Assembly: GCA_021782915.1 (NCBI GenBank) | Contig: JAJXUK010000025.1 | Location: forward strand, 1 to 33,588 | DNA length: 33,588 nt | Source: Actinomycetes bacterium | GTDB taxonomy: Bacteria; Actinomycetota; Acidimicrobiia; Acidimicrobiales; RAAP-2 | Direction of reading: 5' to 3' | Part shown: piece after piece, positions 17,131 through 24,225 of the stretch | How the letters are laid out: every line of letters begins with the position of its first letter | Numbering within the stretch: the first letter of the stretch is position 1 | Program-made: the position numbers and the translations under genes | Notes under the pieces: generated by a model | Told to the model about the DNA's origin: nothing | Database searches by the model: none | The model's input: only the letters and a program-made list of their open reading frames with translations

Positions 17131-17201
17131 GGAGTCTCGGCGCACGACAGCTGCGTCGTGGTCGTCGCCCTGGCTGGGGCCGCGGCCGGTGAGGAGTTGA
17201 C

Positions 17202-17414
17202 GTGAAAAAGGGTCGCCACCGTCGGTTTGTAGAAGCTCGTGAACTCAAGCGTTCGACTGGGCCCCGTGCGACCACGTGCCCGGAATGCGGCGCCGCTCCT
17301 GACGATGTGCACGCGGAGTGGTGCCTGGCCGAAGAAGATCGCTACGAAGAGATCCTGGGCTCGTTGCCACCGTCGCTGCAAAGCGAAGAGGACCCCCTCG
17401 CTGCGGAGGGCTAG
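17202..17414 (+). CDS. Small basic/acidic protein with a CxxC motif
   Basis: A 70-residue protein with a basic N-terminus (MKKGRHRRFVEARELKRS), a central CPECGAAPDDVHAEWC segment and an acidic tail. The CxxC plus a later His/Cys could bind one zinc in a treble-clef-like or incomplete ribbon, but only three cysteines are present. The start is GTG 17202 with an excellent GAGGAG at 17191-17196, five bases away, which strongly supports translation. I do not recognise a family. The TAG stop shares CTAG with the convergent cysteine-rich gene. Confidence 0.72.
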   Translation: MKKGRHRRFVEARELKRSTGPRATTCPECGAAPDDVHAEWCLAEEDRYEEILGSLPPSLQSEEDPLAAEG

Positions 17415-18148
17415 CGCCGTCGCAGCACGGGGTGCGCCAGACGCGTCGTCGTAGGCCGACGCGCACGCTGGTTGAGGTAGTGCAGCAGTGTGTCGTAGAC
17501 GTCTTGGCCCACCATGGTCACCAGCTCCTCGCGCATCGAGTCGATGACGCGGGTGCGCCCGCTGAAGGCCTCGGGGGCCTCGGTGCACCACCAGTGGAAC
17601 TCCTCGCCCCCGGCTCCCCAGTGTCGGCGGTCCCACTGGCTGATGCGCGTGATGACGTGCCCGTCGTCGAGGACCTCATCTTCCCGGCGCAGGGGGACTT
17701 GCCAGCACACGTCGGGCTTCAGCGGGATGTAGCTCTCGTCATTGTCCAGGGCCATCACGTGCAGGGCGCATCCCGGGCCCCGGTGGAAGTCGGGCCGGTT
17801 CAGGAAGATGCAGGCGCCCTTGACGAGGCGCGTGACGATCTCGCCGTTGCGCTTGACGCGTGTGGTGCCGTCTCGGCCACGAGAGCGAAACTGCCACTGG
17901 TCCTCGGTGAGGCGCTTAGCCGCTCGCTCCACTCGACGTCGATCCTGCTCGTCAGTGAAGTGCGCTCCGTAGCTGCAGCATCCCTGGACGAGCTCGGGGG
18001 AGGGGCCAGTGAGCACGCCCTGGCACCCATGGCCGAAGATGCATTGCCAGTTGCTTTCCAGGAACGTCACGTCGAAGAGCCAGGTCCGCTCGCGCTCGTC
18101 ATCATCGAAGCTGAACCACTCGTGGGCGTCACGTGGGACAGAAGTCAC
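17411..18148 (-). CDS. Conserved actinobacterial cysteine-rich protein, possible metal binder
   Basis: A 245-residue soluble protein with eight cysteines at residues 36, 42, 57, 58, 113, 127, 148 and 188. The first four lie in CIFGHGCQGVLTG and VQGCCSYGAHFTDEQD, an arrangement that recalls the YkgJ/DUF3109-type iron- or zinc-chelating pattern. Later blocks are ACIFLNRPDFHRGPGCALH, KPDVCWQVPL and EEFHWWCTEAPEAF. I recall close relatives across actinobacteria without an assigned function. The start GTG 18148 lies seven bases after TAAGTT, so the mRNA is probably leaderless. It is divergent from the NfuA-like Fe-S carrier, 53 bases away, which makes a role in Fe-S or metal handling plausible but unproven. 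Confidence 0.85.
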   Translation of the reverse strand: MTSVPRDAHEWFSFDDDERERTWLFDVTFLESNWQCIFGHGCQGVLTGPSPELVQGCCSYGAHFTDEQDRRRVERAAKRLTEDQWQFRSRGRDGTTRVKRNGEIVTRLVKGACIFLNRPDFHRGPGCALHVMALDNDESYIPLKPDVCWQVPLRREDEVLDDGHVITRISQWDRRHWGAGGEEFHWWCTEAPEAFSGRTRVIDSMREELVTMVGQDVYDTLLHYLNQRARRPTTTRLAHPVLRRR

Positions 18149-18154
18149 CTCGTG

Positions 18155-18160
18155 AACTTA
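18155..18160 (-). promoter_or_regulatory. -10 box (TAAGTT), leaderless promoter of the cysteine-rich gene
   Basis: TAAGTT on the minus strand, with its last T seven bases before GTG 18148. It forms a divergent promoter pair with TACACT at 18189-18194. Confidence 0.55.
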
Positions 18161-18188
18161 TCGCGGCTGTTCTCTCTGGGCGGACCCG

Positions 18189-18194
18189 TACACT
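18189..18194 (+). promoter_or_regulatory. -10 box (TACACT), leaderless promoter of the NfuA-like gene
   Basis: TACACT ends eight bases before ATG 18202. This supports that ATG over the upstream in-frame ATG at 18133, which would lie inside the divergent gene. Confidence 0.55.
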
Positions 18195-18201
18195 GGTCGC
18201 G

Positions 18202-18849
18202 ATGACGGTGGAGACATTCTCGATCCTGACCCTGACCGACGAGGCGCGCGCCGTCGTGATGGAGGCGCTGAGCGCGGAGGCGAACCATGAGGACCTCGCT
18301 CTCTACATCGAGGTGACCGGTACACGTGGGTCGGGCTACGCCTACGACCTGTACTTCTCGGACCGAGCCGACGCGCCACTGGACGCGGCCATCGGTCACG
18401 ACGGTGACGTCACCATCGTGGTGCCGTCCTCCAGCGTCAGCCGCCTGCGCGGCAGTCGCCTCGAGTTCGCCGAGGACGCCGTGGGCGGCGGACTGGTCTT
18501 AGTCAACCCGAACTCGCCCTCACCCGAGGAAGTCAACCCGGGCATCCCCGCCGAGATACTGGCCAAGGGGGTCGACGGCCCGCTGGGCCAGTACGCCGCC
18601 AGCGTCCTGGATGAGCAGGTCAATCCCGCGATCGCCAGCCACGGGGGCCGCGCGGACCTGGTCGCCCTGGATGAGGACGCCAAGGTGGCCTACATCAAGA
18701 TGTCGGGTGGCTGCCAGGGCTGTGCCATGAGCCGCATGACCCTGACCCAGGGGATCGAGACCGCACTGCGCGAGGCCCTGCCCGAACTGACCGACGTGAT
18801 CGACGTGACTGACCACGCCTCGGGCGTCAACCCCTTCTACTCGCACTAG
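18202..18849 (+). CDS. nfuA: NfuA-like Fe-S cluster carrier (degenerate A-type domain plus NifU domain)
   Basis: A 215-residue protein with two domains. Residues 1-100 resemble an A-type (IscA/HesB-like) fold without any cysteine, as in NfuA. The NifU C-terminal domain follows, with GGRADLVALDEDAKVAYIKM and the cluster-binding GGCQGCAMS (C171 and C174). NfuA assembles and delivers 4Fe-4S clusters to client enzymes. The order and length (NfuA is about 190 residues) fit well. The N-terminal part could act in target recognition. ATG 18202 was chosen from the TACACT spacing and the domain start. The cysteine-rich protein on the other strand is its nearest neighbour. Confidence 0.87.
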   Translation: MTVETFSILTLTDEARAVVMEALSAEANHEDLALYIEVTGTRGSGYAYDLYFSDRADAPLDAAIGHDGDVTIVVPSSSVSRLRGSRLEFAEDAVGGGLVLVNPNSPSPEEVNPGIPAEILAKGVDGPLGQYAASVLDEQVNPAIASHGGRADLVALDEDAKVAYIKMSGGCQGCAMSRMTLTQGIETALREALPELTDVIDVTDHASGVNPFYSH

Positions 18850-18866
18850 AGCACCGGGGCCGATCG

Positions 18867-18872
18867 TAGACT
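18867..18872 (+). promoter_or_regulatory. -10 box (TAGACT), leaderless promoter of the aro operon
   Basis: TAGACT ends seven bases before the aroC ATG and is followed by GAGCC exactly as at tyrS. Confidence 0.6.
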
Positions 18873-18878
18873 GAGCCG

Positions 18879-20066
18879 ATGCTGCGCTTCCTCACCGCGG
18901 GCGAGAGCCACGGCCCGTCCCTGACGGTCATCGTCGAGGGGCTGCCGTCGGGTCTGGCGCTCACCGTCGAGGAGCTGGGTGATGAGCTGGCCCGCCGGCG
19001 CCTCGGCTACGGCCGCGGCCCGCGCATGCGCTTCGAGCGCGACGTCGTGCGCCTGACCGGCGGGGTGCGCCACGGACGCACCCTGGGCTCGCCGGTGGCG
19101 GTGGAGATCCTCAACACGGAGTGGCCCAAGTGGGAGCTGGAGATGGCGGCGGCGCCGGGAGAGCCGACCAAGCGCCTGACGGCTCCTCGGCCCGGGCACG
19201 CTGATCTCGTCGGGATGCAGAAGTACGCCTTCGACGACGCGCGCGACGTCCTGGAGCGGGCCAGCGCCCGCGAGACGGCTGCGCGGGTGGTGGCCGGCGC
19301 GCTGGCCAAGGCCCTGTTGCAGAGCATCGGCGTGGTGATCGTGAGCCACGTGATCCGGATCGGGGCCGCGGCGAGCGACGGGGCGCGTCCCGGGCCGCGG
19401 GACCTCGAGCGGGTGGACGAGAGCGAGGTGCGCTGCCTGGACGAGGCCGCGGGCGCGGCCATGATCGACGAGATCAAGGCGGCGGCCAAGGTGGGCGACT
19501 CTCTCGGGGGCGTCGCGGAGGTGATCGCCTATGGCCTGCCCGTCGGGCTGGGTAGCTACGTGCACTGGGACCGCAAGCTCGACGGCCTCCTCGCCCAAGC
19601 CCTCATGAGCATCCAGGCGGTCAAGGCGGTGGAGATCGGCGACGGGATGTCCCAGGCCGCTCAACGTGGCTCGGTCGCCCACGACGCCATCTTCGTAGAG
19701 AACGAGAATCACTCCGGTGGCGGCTTCGGGCGCCGCAGCGACCACGCGGGTGGCCTGGAGGGTGGCGTGACGTCGGGCGCGCCGCTCATCGCCCGGGTCT
19801 CCATGAAGCCTCTCGCCACGTTGAACCGACCGGTGCTGGAGACCGTGGACGTGGCCACGGGTGAGGCGACGGTCTCCTTTCGCGAGCGAACGGACGTCAC
19901 CGCGGTGCCGGCCCTGGGCGTGGTCGCCGAGGCCATGATGGCGCTGGTGCTGGCCGGGGAGGCTCAGCGCAAGTTCGGGGGCGACAGCGTCGAGGAGTTC
20001 TCCCGCAACTACGCGTCCTACCTGGCCCACGTGACCAGTACCGCGTCGCGGGCCCGACCCGTCTGA
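18879..20066 (+). CDS. aroC: Chorismate synthase
   Basis: A 395-residue enzyme converting EPSP to chorismate using reduced FMN, the last step of the shikimate pathway. Family signatures are GESHGPSLTVIVEGLPSGL near the N-terminus, RLGYGRGPRM, HGRTLGSPVAVEILN, PRPGHADLVGMQKY, RASARETAARVVAGA and NENHSGGGFGRRSDHAGGLE. The length is typical of actinobacterial AroC. It heads the aroC-aroK-aroB-aroQ-efp-nusB run and is separated from aroK by two bases. Chorismate also feeds the menaquinone pathway encoded upstream. Confidence 0.97.
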   Translation: MLRFLTAGESHGPSLTVIVEGLPSGLALTVEELGDELARRRLGYGRGPRMRFERDVVRLTGGVRHGRTLGSPVAVEILNTEWPKWELEMAAAPGEPTKRLTAPRPGHADLVGMQKYAFDDARDVLERASARETAARVVAGALAKALLQSIGVVIVSHVIRIGAAASDGARPGPRDLERVDESEVRCLDEAAGAAMIDEIKAAAKVGDSLGGVAEVIAYGLPVGLGSYVHWDRKLDGLLAQALMSIQAVKAVEIGDGMSQAAQRGSVAHDAIFVENENHSGGGFGRRSDHAGGLEGGVTSGAPLIARVSMKPLATLNRPVLETVDVATGEATVSFRERTDVTAVPALGVVAEAMMALVLAGEAQRKFGGDSVEEFSRNYASYLAHVTSTASRARPV

Positions 20067-20068
20067 GC

Positions 20069-20560
20069 GTGGCGCGCTGCGTACTGGTGGGTCTGCCCGG
20101 CACGGGCAAGACCACCGTGGCCCGCGGTCTCGCTCAGCGCTGGGGCTGTGCCGCACTCGATACCGACGAACTACTGTCGGCCTCAATGGGCTGTAGCGCG
20201 CCGGAGTACCTGCGAACTCGCGGAGAGGACGAGTTCCGGCGTGCCGAGTTGGAGGCCCTGCGCCGGGCGGTTGACTCCGACGGAGTCGTCGCCACCGGGG
20301 GAGGGGTCGTGACAACGCCGGCGGCGCGTGAACTGCTGGGAAGAGAGTTCACCGTGTGGCTCGACTGTGAGGACGCGGTGATTCTGGGCCGGCTCTCGGA
20401 GGGGGATCGTCCGCTGCTCGGAGCGGATCCGGCGACGTCGCTGGCTCGCCTGCGTCGAGGGCGCAGCGGTTTCTATCGCGAGGTGTCCCGCGCGCGCGTG
20501 GACGCCAACGGTTTGCTCGACGTCGTCATCGAGCGCGTCCTACAGGTGCTTCAGGCATGA
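20069..20560 (+). CDS. aroK: Shikimate kinase
   Basis: A 163-residue P-loop kinase that phosphorylates shikimate. It shows Walker A GLPGTGKTT, the shikimate-binding DTDELL, the block RGEDEFRRAELEAL, the GGG motif in VATGGGVVTTP and the lid arginine in GDRPLLGADP. The start is GTG 20069, two bases after the aroC stop. The C-terminal ATGA overlaps the start of aroB, so the two are translationally coupled. Confidence 0.95.
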   Translation: MARCVLVGLPGTGKTTVARGLAQRWGCAALDTDELLSASMGCSAPEYLRTRGEDEFRRAELEALRRAVDSDGVVATGGGVVTTPAARELLGREFTVWLDCEDAVILGRLSEGDRPLLGADPATSLARLRRGRSGFYREVSRARVDANGLLDVVIERVLQVLQA

Positions 20561-21606
20561 GGATCCCCGTGGATCTCGGACGTCGGTCCTACGACGTGGT
20601 CCTCGGGCCGGGCGCGCGGCACGAGTTGGCCGAGTTGATCCAGACGCGCCTCCCACGCGCGCGCGAAGCCGCGATCATCACGTCGGCCCCGCTGCGCGCG
20701 CAGCCGTGGTTCGATCTGCAGAGCGGTCTCGAGCAGCACGTCATTGAGGTGCCCGACGGTGAGGACGCGAAGAGTCTGACGACGCTCGAGCGCGTCAGCG
20801 AGAGCCTGGCTCGACTGGGTCTGTCGCGCTACGACGTCGTGATCGGTGCGGGTGGAGGGGCGATCACCGACCTGGCCGGCTTCGCGGCGGCGGTGTACTT
20901 GCGAGGCGTGCCCGTCGTGCACGTGGCGACATCCCTGGTCGGTCAGGTCGACGCCGCGATCGGGGGCAAGACGGCGGTGAACCTGTCGGCGGGCAAGAAC
21001 CTCATCGGCGCGTTCCACCAACCGGCCGGGGTGCTCTGCGACAGTGAGGTGCTGGCGACGCTGTCCGAACGGGATCGCTTGGGCGGACTGGGCGAGGTGG
21101 CCAAGTGCTGGCTCCTCGAGGACCGGCGGGCCGCGTCGTTGTCGGGCACGTCGCTCGCGGAGCTCGTGAAGCTCTGCGTTCAGTTAAAGGCTGGCGTGGT
21201 CATGATGGACGAGACGGAAGCCGGTCGGCGGGCGCTGTTGAACTACGGGCACACGCTGGGCCACGCGCTCGAGAAGCTGGCGTTGGAGCGCGCTCGCGAC
21301 GAGATGCGCCACGGCGAGGCCGTGGCGGTGGGCCTGGCCTTCGCGGTGCGCCTGGCTCACGCGATGGGTCGGGTGGGCAGTCTCGAGGTCGTCAACCACG
21401 ACCAGGTGCTCTCGGCGCTGGGGCTCAGTGGGCGACTTCCGGCCTTCGCGAGCCCCGACGCGCTGATTGCCGCGATGGGCCGTGACAAGAAGGCCCACCA
21501 CGACTTGACATTCGTGCTGGCGGGCGCGGAGGGCTTCGACGTGGTGCATCATGTGTCCGAGACCCTCGTGCGTGGGGTGATTGAGCGATTTCGGAGCGAG
21601 GCGTGA
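20557..21606 (+). CDS. aroB: 3-Dehydroquinate synthase
   Basis: A 349-residue NAD- and metal-dependent enzyme that makes 3-dehydroquinate from DAHP. The nucleotide-binding GAGGGAITDLAGFAAAVYLR, VATSLVGQVDAAIGGKTAVN with GKNLIGAFHQP, GGLGEVAKCWLLED, the metal ligands in LLNYGHTLGHALEKL and HGEAVAVGLAFAVRL are all visible. The length is normal. It overlaps aroK at ATGA and aroQ at GTGA. Confidence 0.96.
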   Translation: MRIPVDLGRRSYDVVLGPGARHELAELIQTRLPRAREAAIITSAPLRAQPWFDLQSGLEQHVIEVPDGEDAKSLTTLERVSESLARLGLSRYDVVIGAGGGAITDLAGFAAAVYLRGVPVVHVATSLVGQVDAAIGGKTAVNLSAGKNLIGAFHQPAGVLCDSEVLATLSERDRLGGLGEVAKCWLLEDRRAASLSGTSLAELVKLCVQLKAGVVMMDETEAGRRALLNYGHTLGHALEKLALERARDEMRHGEAVAVGLAFAVRLAHAMGRVGSLEVVNHDQVLSALGLSGRLPAFASPDALIAAMGRDKKAHHDLTFVLAGAEGFDVVHHVSETLVRGVIERFRSEA

Positions 21607-22049
21607 CGACGATTCTCCTACTCTCGGGGCCCAACCTGGACCAACTCGGCGTGCGTAGTCCGGAGGTCTACGGCGCCCAGACCCTGGATGAGCACGTGTC
21701 GCGTGTGCGCGCATTGGCCGAGGGCCTCGGCTACACACTGCGTCACCGTCAGTCGAACCACGAGGGTGACCTGATCGAGGAGGTGAACGCGGCACGCGAG
21801 GCCGCCGTGGGCATCATCATCAACGCCGGGGCCCTGACGCACACCTCGTGGGCGCTGGCCGACGCCCTCGCGAGCTTTCCGGGCGTGGTCGTGGAAGTGC
21901 ACCTGTCGAATCCGGCTGCGCGCGAGCCCTTCCGTCACACCAGCACGGTGGCCGGCGTGGTCGACGGGACCATCGCGGGCTTCGGTGGGCTCGGCTACGA
22001 CCTGGCCGTCGAGGCGCTGCACCGGCTTCTTCAGCGCCGCGGCGACTGA
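21603..22049 (+). CDS. aroQ: 3-Dehydroquinate dehydratase, type II
   Basis: A 148-residue type II dehydroquinase of the dodecameric flavodoxin-like class. It begins LLLSGPNLDQLGVRSPEVYG, retaining the Asn, Arg and catalytic Tyr of the family, where the usual first residue of NGPN is Ser here. SNHEGDLIEEV, INAGALTHTSWALADAL and the histidine-bearing VEVHLSNPAAREPFRHTS follow. The start is GTG 21603 in a GTGA overlap with aroB. It is translationally coupled to the rest of the shikimate genes. Confidence 0.94.
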   Translation: MTTILLLSGPNLDQLGVRSPEVYGAQTLDEHVSRVRALAEGLGYTLRHRQSNHEGDLIEEVNAAREAAVGIIINAGALTHTSWALADALASFPGVVVEVHLSNPAAREPFRHTSTVAGVVDGTIAGFGGLGYDLAVEALHRLLQRRGD

Positions 22050-22056
22050 GCTCGCC

Positions 22057-22062
22057 TAGACT
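22057..22062 (+). promoter_or_regulatory. -10 box (TAGACT) upstream of efp
   Basis: TAGACT lies 34 bases before the efp start. Transcription would begin near 22069, leaving a short leader that contains GAAAGG at 22080-22085. This one is a leadered promoter. Confidence 0.45.
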
Positions 22063-22095
22063 GGCCCGCGCACTCTTTTCGAAAGGCAGCCGTAC

Positions 22096-22659
22096 GTGGC
22101 CTCCATCTCCACCAGTGACATCAAGAACGGCATCACCCTGCAGGTCGAGGATGGCCTCTTCACGGTGATCGAGTTTCAGCACGTCAAGCCGGGCAAGGGC
22201 GGAGCGTTTGTGCGCACCAAGCTGCGCAACGCTCGTACGGGAGCCGTGATCGAGCGCACCTACCGTGCCAGCGAGAGTCTCGAGCAGGCCATCATGGACA
22301 AGCGCGATACGCAGTACCTGTACCGCGACGGCGACGACTATGTCTTCATGGATCAGACCACCTTCGATCAGGTGTCCGTGCCCTCAAAGAGCCTGGGCGA
22401 GGCCGCCAACTTCCTCAAGGAGACGGGCAAGGCGATGCTGATCCTGCACGATGAGGAGATCATCGGCATCGAGTTGCCAGCCTCAGTGGAACTGACCATC
22501 CTCGACACGGAGCCGGGCCTGCAGGGCGACCGCGTCTCGGGGGCTCGCAAGCCAGCCACGCTGGAGACGGGCTTCGTGGTGCAGGTGCCGCTGTTCGTCG
22601 GCCCGGGAGAGCTCATCAAGGTCGACACCCGCACCGGCGAATACATCACGCGGGCCTAG
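22096..22659 (+). CDS. efp: Translation elongation factor P
   Basis: A 187-residue three-domain tRNA-like factor that relieves ribosome stalling at polyproline. The KOW-like domain I has HVKPGKGGAFVRTKLRN, with lysine 34 at the position modified in other bacteria. YMDQTTF-type sequence (VFMDQTTFDQV) and the C-terminal GPGELIKVDTRTGEYITRA match the family. The start is GTG 22096, with GAAAGG ten bases upstream. No modification enzyme (EpmA, EarP or YmfI type) is seen in the window. The stop overlaps the GTG of nusB. Confidence 0.97.
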   Translation: MASISTSDIKNGITLQVEDGLFTVIEFQHVKPGKGGAFVRTKLRNARTGAVIERTYRASESLEQAIMDKRDTQYLYRDGDDYVFMDQTTFDQVSVPSKSLGEAANFLKETGKAMLILHDEEIIGIELPASVELTILDTEPGLQGDRVSGARKPATLETGFVVQVPLFVGPGELIKVDTRTGEYITRA

Positions 22660-23060
22660 TGGAACTCGGCGCCAGTCGCCACCTGGCCCGCCAGCGAGCT
22701 CTCGAGCTGCTCTACGAGGCCGACGCCAAGGCGCGCCCGGTCACGCGTGTGTTGGACGAGCAGGCGATATCTCCTGATCCGTACGCCCGGCTGCTGCTGG
22801 AGTCAGCGGAGCGACACCGCGGGCGGGCCGAGGACCTGATCTCTCGGCACGCTCATGACTGGCCGCTCGAACGTCTCGCGGTCATTGACCGGCTCGTGAT
22901 GGTTCTGGCGATCGGGGAGATGCTGAGCGAGGATCCCCCGCCCATGCCCGTCATCCTCAACGAGGCCGTTGAGCTGGCCGGGGCCTACTCGACCGAGGGC
23001 TCCGCGGCCTTCGTCAATGGGGTGCTGGCGGCGGTGGCGCGCGAGATCACCGGGACCTGA
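22659..23060 (+). CDS. nusB: Transcription antitermination factor NusB
   Basis: A 133-residue all-helical RNA-binding protein that works with NusE (S10) at boxA during rRNA transcription. It has the typical start SRHLARQRALELLYEADAK, the central RHAHDWPLERLAVIDRLVMVLAIGEM (split as two helices) and the ending VILNEAVELAGAYSTEGSAA with FVNGVLAAVA. The GTG start is in a TAGTG overlap with efp. It ends the aro-efp-nusB operon; the oxidase block follows where pyr genes would often be found. Confidence 0.93.
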   Translation: MELGASRHLARQRALELLYEADAKARPVTRVLDEQAISPDPYARLLLESAERHRGRAEDLISRHAHDWPLERLAVIDRLVMVLAIGEMLSEDPPPMPVILNEAVELAGAYSTEGSAAFVNGVLAAVAREITGT

Positions 23061-23145
23061 GCTACCTGTGAGCCTTCTCAGTGATTAAGTGCTCTCGGGG
23101 GCCGGTTACTTGAGAGAAATCTCGGATAATAACTAAATACATATA

Positions 23146-23460
23146 CTAGGAATTCTCGTCTGATTTGTGGTCGCGATCATGAATCTGGCGCAGATACTCG
23201 TTGTACTCGGCCCGTGCGGCGTCCTCGCGCTCGTCCTCGCGGCGGCCTCGAGTGGGCGTCGCGCGGTCGTCATGTAGCAGGCGATGCCAAACAAATACGG
23301 CGTAACCAGCGAGGATGGGCCACAGCACGACGTAGGCCCACGAGAGCGTGTTGCCGGATCGCGCGCGCGCGAGCTCGATGAGGAAGGCCGAGACGCAGAT
23401 GAGTTCCGCCATCGCCAGGCCGGCGTGGATTCCAAGAATCCTCTTAGCGGATCGCTGCAT
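23146..23460 (-). CDS. Two-TM membrane protein, paralogue of the protein at 30482-30868
   Basis: A 104-residue protein of unknown function. Two hydrophobic segments (about residues 8-31 and 42-60) are followed by a hydrophilic tail rich in Arg, Asp and Glu. The core FLIELARARSGNTLSWAYVV, LWPILAGYAVFVWHRLLHDD shares ELxRAxxGNxLSWAYV, WPxLA and AVxxW with the second protein near ctaG. It is divergent from the cupredoxin-ctaC operon with a 78-base shared promoter gap. ATG at 23458-23460 is preceded by GAGG and by TATTGT, so it is nearly leaderless. I recall proteins with this motif in other actinobacteria but no assigned role. Confidence 0.8.
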   Translation of the reverse strand: MQRSAKRILGIHAGLAMAELICVSAFLIELARARSGNTLSWAYVVLWPILAGYAVFVWHRLLHDDRATPTRGRREDEREDAARAEYNEYLRQIHDRDHKSDENS

Positions 23461-23468
23461 TAATCCTC

Positions 23469-23474
23469 ACAATA
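23469..23474 (-). promoter_or_regulatory. -10 box (TATTGT) of the two-TM gene
   Basis: TATTGT on the minus strand, with its last T nine bases before the ATG at 23460. Confidence 0.4.
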
Positions 23475-23488
23475 CGCACGCCAGACGT

Positions 23489-23494
23489 TACTCT
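23489..23494 (+). promoter_or_regulatory. -10 box (TACTCT) of the oxidase operon
   Basis: TACTCT would start transcription near 23501 and give a leader of about 38 bases ending in AGGAGAGG before ATG 23539. The arms TTTCTT (23494-23499) and AAGAAA (23510-23515) form an inverted repeat around the start point. Confidence 0.45.
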
Positions 23495-23538
23495 TTCTTC
23501 GAGTTTCACAAGAAACGGGTAAACGCGAGGAGAGGTGT

Positions 23539-24225
23539 ATGTCAAAGGGAGGGAGACTGGTCGTCAGTCTCGGACTCTTCCTGGTCGCCGCCGCGCTTGT
23601 GGTATGGGCAGTCGCCGTGTACCTCACGCCGGGCACGCCAGGGGGAGAACTGAACTTCACGAACACCCAGGCCGCGGGCCAGCCGGTGAACCTGACCGTG
23701 CAGACGGTCGGCTCGATCGGCTTCGGGCCGCACCCCACCTGGGTGTCGTACATGACGAAGGACCCCGCGTCCGGCCAATGGGTGCAGGACAACACCTGGG
23801 TGCTTCCGGCGCACACCGAGGTCCACATGACGATCTACCAGTTTGACTCTGGTAGCCCGCTGCGCAACCAGGTGTGGGGCCAGGTCGAGGGCACCCAGGG
23901 CAACTCCGCCACGATCAACGGCAAGACGGTGTCGGTGGTGAACTCCAACGTCGGAGCGGGCGTGGGGCACACCTTCGCGATTCCGTCGCTGAACCTCATC
24001 GTGCCCCTGCCGGGAGTCACCGGCAACAACATCTGCGGCGCGGGGCCGTGCCTGGCCAACAAGTGGCCCCACAACACGGTGAGCTTCAGCTTCAAGACGC
24101 CGGGGGCGGGCAACTACAACTGGCAGTGCTTCGTCCCGTGCGGTCTGGGCTACCTGTTTGGCAACGGAGGCGGAATGTCAACTGAGAACTACATGGGCGG
24201 CTTCTTGGACGTGGTGGCTCGATAA
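23539..24225 (+). CDS. Membrane-anchored cupredoxin-like protein with partial CuA-type ligands
   Basis: A 228-residue protein with an N-terminal membrane anchor (about residues 7-28) and an extracytoplasmic beta-rich domain. It ends GNYNWQCFVPCGLGYLFGNG followed by GGMSTENYMGGFLDV. H144 (GHTFAIP), C197, C201 and M213 resemble copper ligands of CuA or type 1 cupredoxins. The second CuA histidine is missing: Y205 stands where C+4 His is expected. Another pair, C166 and C171, could make a disulfide. It lies directly before ctaC with a TAATG overlap, so it is expressed with the oxidase. It may be an electron-donor or accessory subunit; subunit II is encoded separately. The start has a good AGGAGAGG site. 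Confidence 0.82.
   Translation: MSKGGRLVVSLGLFLVAAALVVWAVAVYLTPGTPGGELNFTNTQAAGQPVNLTVQTVGSIGFGPHPTWVSYMTKDPASGQWVQDNTWVLPAHTEVHMTIYQFDSGSPLRNQVWGQVEGTQGNSATINGKTVSVVNSNVGAGVGHTFAIPSLNLIVPLPGVTGNNICGAGPCLANKWPHNTVSFSFKTPGAGNYNWQCFVPCGLGYLFGNGGGMSTENYMGGFLDVVAR

Noticed and set aside
18846-20315. 489-codon minus-strand frame opposite aroC and aroK
   Set aside because: aroC and aroK are certain. The antisense product has low-complexity composition and no motifs.
23061-23145. Terminator or mobile-element end in the AT-rich gap after nusB
   Set aside because: Only weak stems (TGAG/CTCA and CTCTC/GAGAG with a long loop) are visible, with no direct repeats or transposase remnants.
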